Shown here in pieces: positions 19,202-26,576 of a stretch of DNA of 64,000 nt. Under the pieces are notes generated by a model that worked only from the letters and a program-made list of their open reading frames with translations, ran no database searches and was not told the DNA's origin. Position numbers and translations under genes: made by a program. Within the stretch, counting starts at the first letter, position 1, and each line of letters starts with the position of its first letter. The stretch covers positions 41,446-105,445 of the forward strand of contig CADBHQ010000007.1 of the NCBI GenBank assembly GCA_902794535.1. Reading direction: 5' to 3'. This DNA is from Fibrobacter succinogenes. Lineage in GTDB: Bacteria > Fibrobacterota > Fibrobacteria > Fibrobacterales > Fibrobacteraceae.

Positions 19202-19206
19202 ATGAC

Positions 19207-19247
19207 TTCCTTCCAATTGGGCATACCAAAAAAGACCGACCCTTTTT
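19207..19247 (-). promoter_or_regulatory. Conserved 5' leader element of fibro-slime gene 2
   Basis: On the mRNA strand: AAAAAG-GGTCGGT-CTTTTT hairpin, then TATGCCC-AA-TTGGAAGGAA, 5 nt before the ATG. The arms differ from the copy at 14321-14358 but stay complementary, and the TATGCCC and GGAAGGAA blocks are identical. Confidence 0.5.
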
Positions 19248-19459
19248 GGGACGCCAACAACCAATGTAAATTTATCCTTTTCTTTTCAAAAAAGAACATT
19301 TTTTACTTTTTTTTTCGTTTCGTAAAAGGCTGCGTTATAAACAAACGATAAAAACCTTAAAAAATCGAAAATTTACGCATCTACAGACCAGACAGTAAAG
19401 AAAATTTTTCAAGAGTAGAGGGCCTATTTTACTACTTTTTTAAACAAACCGGAGTGCTT

Positions 19460-20338
19460 ATGCAGGACATGGACCAAACAATTGCCAGCGGAAACACAAT
19501 CAAGCTACCCGTCGCCCCCATGCGACCGCATCTGATTGTGCTCTACCCGCAACACCTATTCAAGCAAATACCGCTCGAAAAAGGAACGGTCGTGCTTGGC
19601 CGTGGGCAAGATGCAGAAATCCGCCTGGATGACGAACTGGTAAGCCGCAGACACTGCGCTGTCACCTTCGACGGAGTTGACGTTACAGTCAAGGATCTGG
19701 GCAGCACCAACGGCACTTTCGTCGACGGCTCCCCGATTACAGAATGCAAGCTCGAAGACCACAACCGCCTGCAAATCGGAAAAATGGTCCTGAAAATCGA
19801 CTTCAAGGACGCAAGCGAAGAAGCTTTTGACCGCGAGCTCTACGAAGCCGCGACCATGGATCCGCTCACCAAGATTAGCAACCGCCGCACGTTTATAGAC
19901 CGAAGCCTCGGCGAACTCGCTTTGGCCCGCCGCAACAACTATTACGTTCACGCCATCATGGTCGACGCAGACCACTTTAAGCGCGTGAACGACACCTGGG
20001 GTCACCAGTGCGGCGACATGGTTCTTAAAGAAATCGCCCGCATTCTTAAAGAAGAAAAGCGAGAATCCGACTTGCTCGCCCGCTATGGCGGCGAAGAATT
20101 CGTGCTACTTTTAGGCGGCATTGGGCCCGAAGACGCCAAAAAGAGCGCCGAACGCCTGCGCTCGGCAGTGGAAAGCCACCGCTTTTCGTGGAAAGACACC
20201 ATTATCCCGGTGACCATTTCTTTAGGCCTTGCAAGCCGTCAGGGCGAAAAAATCGGCAAAATCGAGGATTTGATTGCCGAATGCGACCGCCTGCTTTATG
20301 TGGCCAAAGAGGGTGGCCGAAATCAGGTAGCCTTTTAA
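19460..20338 (+). CDS. FHA-GGDEF diguanylate cyclase
   Basis: 292 aa from ATG 19460, chosen because GGAG at 19451-19454 is correctly spaced. A GTG at 19454 overlaps that Shine-Dalgarno and is unlikely. The FHA domain (about 25-115) has GRGQDAEIRLDDELVSRRHC and DLGSTNGTFVDG, the phosphothreonine-binding loop. The GGDEF domain (about 130-290) has DPLTKISNRR, VDADHFKRVND and the active site GGEEF (210-214). An inhibitory RxxD I-site (RESD, 201-204) lies exactly five residues before GGEEF. It should make c-di-GMP from GTP in the cytoplasm, with product inhibition, and be coupled to Ser/Thr phosphorylation through FHA. It is divergent from fibro-slime gene 2 and upstream of a MATE gene. A role in controlling surface adhesion is inference from location. 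Confidence 0.92.
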   Translation: MQDMDQTIASGNTIKLPVAPMRPHLIVLYPQHLFKQIPLEKGTVVLGRGQDAEIRLDDELVSRRHCAVTFDGVDVTVKDLGSTNGTFVDGSPITECKLEDHNRLQIGKMVLKIDFKDASEEAFDRELYEAATMDPLTKISNRRTFIDRSLGELALARRNNYYVHAIMVDADHFKRVNDTWGHQCGDMVLKEIARILKEEKRESDLLARYGGEEFVLLLGGIGPEDAKKSAERLRSAVESHRFSWKDTIIPVTISLGLASRQGEKIGKIEDLIAECDRLLYVAKEGGRNQVAF

Positions 20339-20371
20339 ATTGTAAAGAAAAATTCTATTTTTGGCGCCGAA

Positions 20372-21757
20372 ATGTCTAAACTGAATTCCGAGCGCCTTAA
20401 TTCCTTTGGTTCTGCAAGTATCCCGAAACTGGTCTTGCAGTTCTCGGTTCCTGCGATCATCAGCATGCTGGTAAACGCCCTCTACAACGTAGTGGACCGT
20501 TTCTTTGTGGGGCAGGGCGTAGGCAGTCTCGGTATCGCAGGCATCACGCTCTGCTTCCCGATTTGCCTGTTCATTATGGCCATGTCCATGATGGTGGGCG
20601 TGGGTGGCAATACGCTTTTCGCAATCCGCCTTGGGCAAAAGAAGTACATTCAGGCAAGCATCATTCTGAATAACTCGTTTTCGCTGTTGATCTTGATGGC
20701 GCTCGGCACGTTCACTCTCGGCGAAATTTTCATGGAGCCGCTCCTGAAGTTGTTCGGTGCTAGCGAGCAGACCTTGCCGGTGGCCAGCAGCTACATGCGC
20801 ATTTTACTGTGCGGTGCTGTATTCCAGACAATCGCCCCCGGCATGAACCACTTTATCCGTTCGATGGGTCACCCCAAAACGGCCATGTTCCGCGAAATCG
20901 TGGGTGCAGTCACGAACATTATTCTCGACTACCTCTTTATCATGCAGTTCCACTGGGGTATCGAGGGCGCCGCCTGGGCAACCATCAGTTCGCAGTTGGT
21001 GGCCTCGGCCTTGATTACGCAGTTCTTTATCAAGAAGGGCACGCCTATTCGCATTCGCTGGCGCCACATGAAATTGCGCGCCGCCTATGTCCGCAAGATT
21101 TATATTCTCGGTTTGCCGCCTTCTGTAATGCAGATTTGCAACAGCTTGATGAATGCGATTTTGGCCTGGAGCCTAACCACTTACGGAAACATCAGCGTCA
21201 AGACAACTGGCACGCTTTCGGGTGGCGACATGGCAATTTCTGCATTCGGAATCACCAACAGCATTGTTTCGATTATCATTTTGCCGCTTCTCGGATTCGT
21301 TCACGGCACACAGCCGATTATCGGCTACAACTACGGCGCACGACTCAACAACCGCGTCAAGGAAACACTCAAGTTTGCCTTCATTTATGCAGGCGGATTC
21401 ATGTTCGTGACCTGGGGCATTCTCATGTGGCAGGCAGAAACCTTTGTGACGCCTTTCGCACCAAAAGACCCCGAACTTATCAAACTTTCAGCCTGGGCCA
21501 TGCGCATTTTTGCGGCAGCCTTCTTTATGATTCCCTTCGGCATGGTGTCGGGGAACTTTTTCCAGGGTACAGGAAAAGCGTTCAGGGCTATGTTCCTGAA
21601 CGCTTGTCGTCAAGTAATTTTACTTATTCCGTTCTTGCTGATACTGCCCCACTTCTTTGAACTCAAGGGCGTATTCATGGCGCAGCCCATTGCCGACACA
21701 GGTGCGGCTTTCATTGGGTTGGCCATGCTTTGGCATGAGTTAAAGAAGCTGCATTAA
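20372..21757 (+). CDS. MATE-family efflux transporter
   Basis: 461 aa, 12 predicted transmembrane helices, no signal peptide. The N-terminal features of the MEP/NorM-like branch are visible: IPKLVLQFSVPAIISMLVNALYNVVDRFFVGQGVG, then GNTLFAIRLGQKK. The second half repeats the bundle (LPLLGFVHGTQPIIGYNYGARLNNRVKETLKFAF). MATE exporters move cationic or drug-like compounds out of the cytoplasm against H+ or Na+. The branch with FFVGQ and QPIIGYNYGA is common in anaerobes and often poorly defined in substrate. It starts 33 bp after the FHA-GGDEF gene, so the two may share a transcript. Its stop overlaps the stop of the convergent fibro-slime gene by 4 bp. Confidence 0.92.
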   Translation: MSKLNSERLNSFGSASIPKLVLQFSVPAIISMLVNALYNVVDRFFVGQGVGSLGIAGITLCFPICLFIMAMSMMVGVGGNTLFAIRLGQKKYIQASIILNNSFSLLILMALGTFTLGEIFMEPLLKLFGASEQTLPVASSYMRILLCGAVFQTIAPGMNHFIRSMGHPKTAMFREIVGAVTNIILDYLFIMQFHWGIEGAAWATISSQLVASALITQFFIKKGTPIRIRWRHMKLRAAYVRKIYILGLPPSVMQICNSLMNAILAWSLTTYGNISVKTTGTLSGGDMAISAFGITNSIVSIIILPLLGFVHGTQPIIGYNYGARLNNRVKETLKFAFIYAGGFMFVTWGILMWQAETFVTPFAPKDPELIKLSAWAMRIFAAAFFMIPFGMVSGNFFQGTGKAFRAMFLNACRQVILLIPFLLILPHFFELKGVFMAQPIADTGAAFIGLAMLWHELKKLH

Positions 21758-23904
21758 CGGACGTTCACGCGGCGGGTTTCGCGGGCAACCTTCACAATGT
21801 ACGAACCCGGCTTGAGGTTCGGCACCACCGTTTCAGCACCAGCGGTAACGCCCTGACGCACCACACGACCCTGCAAATCCATAACCGCAAACTTGGCTGC
21901 AGATTTGGTCGCAGTAATCGTGAGGGCCTGCGGCAGATTGTTCTTCACAGTAAAGCTTACGCCTGCAATATGGGCAACAGGCTTGATTGCGGCCATAACC
22001 TTTGCCGATTTGCCATCAATAGTCACAAACAAGGTGTAACGGCCATCCGGCAAAGTAGTAACCTTGGAAAGATCAATCTTAGGCCGCGAAAGATTCGTGA
22101 GGTCAAAGCCACCCTTGTACACACCCGGAGTAGAAACCTTTTCAAAGTCAGCCACAGCGCTATCCTTAACAGAGCTTCCGTTGACCAGCGTATAAGATAT
22201 AATCGACGGAGTGATTGTATCGCAGACGGTCACAGGTTCAGTAGACATTCCGCAAGTACCGACATTAGCCGACTTGGTGTAACAAATGCTATAAGACGTT
22301 GCAGACGGCTGTTCCGACATTTTTGCACCCTTTACGGTAATAGCAGACTGAGGCAATTGAGCCAGGAACATATTCGTGCTGATTTCGAAATTGCTCATGG
22401 TCGTGCGGCGGTCACAGGCGAAGATATCTACATCGTACTGCTGGCCGACTTCAAGTTTGCCGCTAGCGCCTTCAAAGGCATCAAGATCTACATAGCCCGG
22501 AGCATCCAGGTGGACACCGCCCAAATCAATTGCAAGCTTGTTGTCAATAAACGCCCAAATGTCATCGCTACCGCGAAGAGCTAAGCGAAGACCCGGCTTG
22601 TAGGTGAACTTGGCATGCGTTTCATAGCAGAAGTGATGATTGCGTCCACCGGTTCCATCTTCTTTGACCAGGGATGTCCAACGAATTCCCTCGGGATTTT
22701 TCTCTTTTGACACAGACTTTTCAGTTCCATTTTCATAGAACGGCCAACCTTCAGGAGCTGCGTCGGGGCAAGACCAGCCTAATACACAATTATCAGGAAT
22801 TTTTTTCGGCAACTTAAGGGCGGTTTGAACAAATTCTTCAGTAGTTGAACCACCAGCAAAAATGCCCTCGCAATTATGTCCCTTGCTCCAACCCGGGCCA
22901 TTGCACAACAAATCAAATACAGGAACGCCTTCCAAAGAATCGAACTTTCTAAGCGACGGGCCATAGAACACCGGACCCTCGGCATCGTGCTTGGTGCGAG
23001 CAGCCGCAAGCGGAGTCTGGTCCGAGTTTGCAAGTTTCACAGAAGCATCATCCGTTTGTTCTACCGGGAAGAATCCTCCAACAGCAGAGGTTCCTAACGG
23101 CATATAGTAATCGGAGCTGTATTCCCACCAACCGCCACGTTCCATGTGCAGAACCGACATGTCGTAGCAGCTCATTTCGTTTACGCCTTGCGTGTAATTG
23201 AACAGTTGGTTAAAGTACTTTTCATCAATAAAGCACTTCTTACCGGAAGTAGTCAGCTTAGGCTTTTTCGTTGTAGGATCAAGAGTCGTTTCTACAAGTC
23301 CCGAAGTCACACCGATACAATCGTTCACCGCCTTGAGAGCCGTTTCAAGGTCAACACCTTGAGCACCGGCCTGGCAACCTTCGCCCTCCTGAGCGTAGCA
23401 AGAGAATGCCGGATGCAATTTTGCATCGGAATCGTAGACGATCCACGGAATGCTGAATGAACAAGTACCTTGAAGCACATCCGCTTCGGCAAAGCTATAA
23501 AGCCAACCGTCCTCATTGAGCTTTTGACTTTCGTCTGCAACAAAGAACACACTGTCTTTTCCCATTTCAAATATCGTTTTCAGGGGAATCGGAACCGCCG
23601 AGTCTCCCGTTTCCCAGTTGCCGTTCATGCCGAGCATATCTTCGCGGGCTGCGTCGTCGTCACGGTAGATTAACACGCTATCGGTAATTTCATCTTCGGC
23701 AAAGGCGTACTTATACCAGCCGCACATGAAACCATCCATTACCATCGGCTTGCCAGTTTTGCCACCATCAGTACTGATCATCGGCGCAGATGATACCCAA
23801 TCTGCACTCCCAGGCAACAGTACAAGGAATTGTTTTGTAGAACCCGCCCATGCTGCAGAACACGCCAAAGCGGCACCAGCCATAACAAACAAACATCTTT
23901 TCAT
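21754..23904 (-). CDS. Fibro-slime domain protein 3 with C-terminal sorting tail
   Basis: 716 aa. The ATG at 23902-23904 has an excellent AGGAGG 6 nt upstream. Signal peptide MKRCLFVMAGAALACSAAWAG. The N-terminal module (KQFLVLLPGSADWVSSAPMISTDGG, CGWYKYAFAEDE) and the fibro-slime domain (LRGSDDIWAFIDNKLAIDLGGVHLDAPGYVDLD, nt about 22500-22600) match the two larger paralogues. After YTLFVTIDGKSAKV it ends in a short tail, FAVMDLQGRVVRQGVTAGAETVVPNLKPGSYIVKV. That tail has the form of the Por/T9SS type-A sorting domain, whereas the larger paralogues end in a FlgD-like domain. It lacks the conserved leader element found in front of the other two. Probable exported, surface-bound adhesin. Confidence 0.88.
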   Translation of the reverse strand: MKRCLFVMAGAALACSAAWAGSTKQFLVLLPGSADWVSSAPMISTDGGKTGKPMVMDGFMCGWYKYAFAEDEITDSVLIYRDDDAAREDMLGMNGNWETGDSAVPIPLKTIFEMGKDSVFFVADESQKLNEDGWLYSFAEADVLQGTCSFSIPWIVYDSDAKLHPAFSCYAQEGEGCQAGAQGVDLETALKAVNDCIGVTSGLVETTLDPTTKKPKLTTSGKKCFIDEKYFNQLFNYTQGVNEMSCYDMSVLHMERGGWWEYSSDYYMPLGTSAVGGFFPVEQTDDASVKLANSDQTPLAAARTKHDAEGPVFYGPSLRKFDSLEGVPVFDLLCNGPGWSKGHNCEGIFAGGSTTEEFVQTALKLPKKIPDNCVLGWSCPDAAPEGWPFYENGTEKSVSKEKNPEGIRWTSLVKEDGTGGRNHHFCYETHAKFTYKPGLRLALRGSDDIWAFIDNKLAIDLGGVHLDAPGYVDLDAFEGASGKLEVGQQYDVDIFACDRRTTMSNFEISTNMFLAQLPQSAITVKGAKMSEQPSATSYSICYTKSANVGTCGMSTEPVTVCDTITPSIISYTLVNGSSVKDSAVADFEKVSTPGVYKGGFDLTNLSRPKIDLSKVTTLPDGRYTLFVTIDGKSAKVMAAIKPVAHIAGVSFTVKNNLPQALTITATKSAAKFAVMDLQGRVVRQGVTAGAETVVPNLKPGSYIVKVARETRRVNVR

Positions 23905-24000
23905 ACGGACCTCCTAATTATTCCATAATGAACAAGCAAAATATATAAGAAAAGCCTATATACTGCAAGTTATTTTTTACAAGGTAACCAAAAATGCAAA

Positions 24001-24024
24001 AAGATGTAACGCCTGTTACATCTT
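24001..24024 (-). terminator. Terminator downstream of the small lipoprotein gene
   Basis: Perfect 10-bp stem (24001-24010 with 24015-24024), GCCT loop. T-rich on the minus strand, 20 bp past the stop at 24046. Confidence 0.8.
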
Positions 24025-24045
24025 GTCGCTCTAAGAAAATCTCAA

Positions 24046-24531
24046 CTAGTACAATTTCTTCATGTCTGTCAGTTCGCCACCTTTTTCATGGAAAAGAACA
24101 AGCGAACCGCCTTCCATTTTCTTGAAAATCTTTGTAAGCTTTCCGATGGCATCGTTTTCTTCGAAACCGATTTCATTATAAGCGGTTTCGCCAATGACAA
24201 GTCCGATGTTAATCATTTCAGGGGATTTACGGCGCAAATATTCCAAGAATTCTTCGTCGCTGTTAATAATATCGGTTGCAGTCGGCTTTTCCAATTCCGA
24301 CGGATCGCGCGTACTTACTAGCAGCGGGTACATGTTGTCCGTGATAACTTGTTTGGAATTCAGATAAAAAGTATTGCCCACGAACAGGCTAATGGAGTCG
24401 TTCAGCACTTGGCGGACTTCGAGCATAATGTCACTCTGCGACGAAGCTTCCTGGATTTCGAGCTTGGATGGTCCGCAAGCCATAAAGGCAAGCGATATCG
24501 TAGCAATGGCCATAAGGGCAAATTTTTTCAT
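24046..24531 (-). CDS. Small lipoprotein of unknown function
   Basis: 161 aa from the ATG at 24529-24531, with GGAG 5 nt upstream. An in-frame ATG at 24561 lacks a ribosome binding site. Signal peptide with lipobox: MKKFALMAIATISLAFMACGPS, acylated Cys about residue 19. The body (about 140 aa) has no motif I recognise: a helical stretch (IQEASSQSDIMLEVRQVLNDSISLFVGNTFY), then a segment ending EKGGELTDMKKLY. It lies directly downstream of the NAT-like gene (60 bp) on the same strand and upstream of a terminator, so the two may be co-transcribed. Location at a membrane is inferred from the lipobox. Confidence 0.75.
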   Translation of the reverse strand: MKKFALMAIATISLAFMACGPSKLEIQEASSQSDIMLEVRQVLNDSISLFVGNTFYLNSKQVITDNMYPLLVSTRDPSELEKPTATDIINSDEEFLEYLRRKSPEMINIGLVIGETAYNEIGFEENDAIGKLTKIFKKMEGGSLVLFHEKGGELTDMKKLY

Positions 24532-24590
24532 GTTTTCTCCTTTTGGCATTGCAATAGGCAACGCCAGTAATCCGCCCTTTAATATATAAT

Positions 24591-25388
24591 TTATTTATGT
24601 AAAATGCGCATTGCACGCTCTATGAGCTCGGGTTTTAGCTCAAAAATGCGGCTCAAGGTCTCAACGCGTGCAGATTCGTCAATTTTTTCGATACGAGAAC
24701 CATTTGCATCGCGGGTCACGAGGTTGCCTTTCTGATAATAGTACTGCACACCACGCTCACGGTCCAGGCGGTTAAGCACCGGATAAGTCATCATTTCACG
24801 GTAAAAGCTTTCATTCCAATGCAGTTTGAATTCTTCGACAGAGACTCCCTCGACAGGATATTCGAAGCGGAGCTTCATCGGCGCTCCCGCACCGCCCGTC
24901 CATAAGGCCATGCTGTCCACGGTCGGGCGGTCCAGCCTTACCGTATTCGGGACCAGCGGGAAAAAGGCTGAGCCCTTGCCTTGCGGAGGCGGCAAGGGAA
25001 TCGGGAGCGGGTCAAAAATCAGGTAACCCGGATCGAAGAGATATTCAGTAGGAAGTAGGAAGTTAGAAGTAGAAAGTGAATAGAGAGAATCGGGATCGGG
25101 CAATATTAATGCGCAGTGGATATTCTTTTCCTTGCGCTTGTGGCCCATCACCAAACGCGGCGAAAGCCCCATATCCTTGAACACTTGATACAAGTGCCAT
25201 GTCATGCTAAAGCAGGTACCGCCGCCCATCCAGGCATCTACATCATTCTGAAAGCTATCATCGAGCTTTTGCGCGGCTGTGGAACTTCCCGTGGATTCCA
25301 GACGAATAATCTTCGTCAGGTTCTCGTAAGTGACTTTGGACAACTTATCGCAGATGTCCTGAATCTTTTTCCACAATTCGGGCTGCAT
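24591..25388 (-). CDS. Arylamine N-acetyltransferase / transglutaminase-like protein
   Basis: 265 aa, cytoplasmic (no signal). It carries a Cys-His-Asp order typical of the NAT/transglutaminase fold: C59 in GGGTCFSMTWHLYQVFKDMGL, H91 in KNIHCALIL, D119 in EYLFDPGYL. In NATs the Cys sits in a similar GG-x-C-F-E-N motif followed by a helix, and the Asp in a VDVGFG-like strand; both contexts match. Activity is therefore plausible, but the substrate is unknown and the C-terminal half is not typical of NATs. The stretch at residues 103-114 (YSLSTSNFLLPT) is encoded by a purine-rich repeat that looks inserted between the His and Asp strands. No clear Shine-Dalgarno precedes the ATG. Confidence 0.6.
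   Translation of the reverse strand: MQPELWKKIQDICDKLSKVTYENLTKIIRLESTGSSTAAQKLDDSFQNDVDAWMGGGTCFSMTWHLYQVFKDMGLSPRLVMGHKRKEKNIHCALILPDPDSLYSLSTSNFLLPTEYLFDPGYLIFDPLPIPLPPPQGKGSAFFPLVPNTVRLDRPTVDSMALWTGGAGAPMKLRFEYPVEGVSVEEFKLHWNESFYREMMTYPVLNRLDRERGVQYYYQKGNLVTRDANGSRIEKIDESARVETLSRIFELKPELIERAMRILHK
25047..25080. repeat. Purine-rich short repeat inside a coding region
   Basis: A run of AGTAGGAAGTAGGAAGTTAG-type units, here 34 bp, quite unlike the surrounding codon use. It encodes an in-frame loop of the NAT-like protein. It resembles dispersed short repeats of bacterial genomes; copies elsewhere could not be checked. Confidence 0.5.
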
Positions 25389-25421
25389 GGTTCAAATGTA
25401 GAAATCACAACAAGAAAGCTG

Positions 25422-25445
25422 ATGCTGAACCAAGTTCAGCATGAC
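25422..25445. repeat. REP-like palindrome, intergenic copy
   Basis: ATGCTGAAC (25422-25430), CAA loop, GTTCAGCAT (25434-25442), then GAC. It lies between the azlD stop and the NAT-like gene start. A second, slightly diverged copy with the same ends is inside birA at 40050-40072. Confidence 0.65.
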
Positions 25446-25762
25446 TAGAAAAGCATCAAGATGCCGTCGACGCCGAGGACAGTCACGCAAGCGACCACGG
25501 CAACGCCCACCAAGCCAAGGCCAAGGAGCGAAGCGACGACTGCCGCCACCAGGGCACAGGCCCCCGAAAGTTTGCTGTCGGTCGAATAGAGAATTGCAGG
25601 CACGGTCATGGCAGCAAGCACCGTGTACGGCACATACGCCAAGAAGGATCGCCAGAAACGACTCTTGATTTTGCCCTTCAAGAGTACGAACGGCACCGCA
25701 CGCAGCAAATAGGTAACGCCCGCCATCACAAGCAAGAACAGGAAGTAATCTCTTAAGTGCAT
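25445..25762 (-). CDS. azlD: AzlD-family branched-chain amino acid export subunit
   Basis: 105 aa, four hydrophobic helices. The start MHLRDYFLFLLVMAGVTYLLRAVPFVLL is typical of AzlD, with the Y-L-x-R-x-x-P motif in helix 1 and PYTVLAAMTVPAIL in helix 2. The ATG at 25760-25762 has GAGGAGG just upstream. Its 5' end overlaps azlC by 10 bp, the usual azlCD order. AzlC/AzlD (BrnFE type) together export branched-chain amino acids such as isoleucine and valine, and methionine in some species. No AsnC/Lrp-type regulator lies next to it. Confidence 0.9.
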   Translation of the reverse strand: MHLRDYFLFLLVMAGVTYLLRAVPFVLLKGKIKSRFWRSFLAYVPYTVLAAMTVPAILYSTDSKLSGACALVAAVVASLLGLGLVGVAVVACVTVLGVDGILMLF

Positions 25763-26457
25763 GATTCCTCCTCGTCCTTAACCGGGAAGATTGCCGCTCC
25801 CACGAGCGAGGCCACGAGCGCACAGATAATAATCGCAAAGCCGACCGTCACACCGCTCAGCGCAGGAACGTACTTGAACGCAAGGCTGCAAACAATTGCA
25901 ATCAGTACCGCAACCAAAGTCGGGCGGTGCGCCTTCATTTGCGGCACCACAATGGCCACAAACATTCCGTACAAAGCAACGCCCAAGGCATTCGTCACAA
26001 CGCCAGGCAAAATTTCGCCACAAATGGCACCGCACAAAGTACCCGAAGACCAGCCGATATACGGGAGAACCATGAGGCCAGCAAAATAACGCGCCGTCAC
26101 AGGTTCACTCTGGCTTACAGCAAGCGCATAAATTTCATCGGTAATTCCCGTTGCCAGCATCAGGCGCTTGAAGGTGCCGAAGGACGGCGCCACCTTTTGC
26201 GACAAAGAAATCGCCATCAGACTATAACGCAAATTGATAAAGAACGTGGCAATCGCCATTTCGATAAAAGTACCGGCGGCATCGGACATAATCTGCAGCC
26301 CCGCAAACTGCCCCGCCGAGGTCAAGTTCGTCATCGAAATAAAGGTGACCAGCGGCCAAGAAAGCAACTTGGAGCCGGCGATTCCGAACGAAAACGACAC
26401 GGCAAAATAGCCGAGCCCAATCGGAAGTCCGTCTTTTACACCATTTGAAAATTTCAT
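25753..26457 (-). CDS. azlC: AzlC-family branched-chain amino acid permease
   Basis: 234 aa with about seven transmembrane segments. The N-terminus KDGLPIGLGYFAVSFSFGIAGSKLL matches the conserved AzlC start (P-I-x-x-G-x-x-x-F-G). SAGQFAGLQIM and NLRYSLMAISLSQKVAPSFG are family signatures. It is the large subunit of the AzlC-AzlD exporter. It is preceded by a weak ribosome binding site and followed by azlD with a 10-bp overlap. The direction (export) and amino-acid class are family knowledge; neighbours do not refine them. Confidence 0.92.
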   Translation of the reverse strand: MKFSNGVKDGLPIGLGYFAVSFSFGIAGSKLLSWPLVTFISMTNLTSAGQFAGLQIMSDAAGTFIEMAIATFFINLRYSLMAISLSQKVAPSFGTFKRLMLATGITDEIYALAVSQSEPVTARYFAGLMVLPYIGWSSGTLCGAICGEILPGVVTNALGVALYGMFVAIVVPQMKAHRPTLVAVLIAIVCSLAFKYVPALSGVTVGFAIIICALVASLVGAAIFPVKDEEESCT

Positions 26458-26521
26458 GCGCCCAAATATAGGAAATTTTCGTTAAAAACGTATGCAGATA
26501 TACAAATTTATGCATAAAGAA

Positions 26522-26556
26522 AATCCCCGCAGCGTGGGTTACACGTCGCGGGGATT
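26522..26556 (-). terminator. Terminator downstream of the giant InlB-repeat gene
   Basis: Hairpin with arms 26522-26536 and 26542-26556 (AATCCCCGC core, one 2-bp internal mismatch). A T-rich run follows on the minus strand and ACTTTTTT on the plus strand. Confidence 0.82.
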
Positions 26557-26576
26557 ACTTTTTTAGGAGGGTACAA

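Noticed and set aside
25392..25838. Minus-strand frame of 148 codons overlapping azlD and azlC
   Set aside because: Out of frame with two well-recognised genes; Cys/Arg-rich shadow composition.
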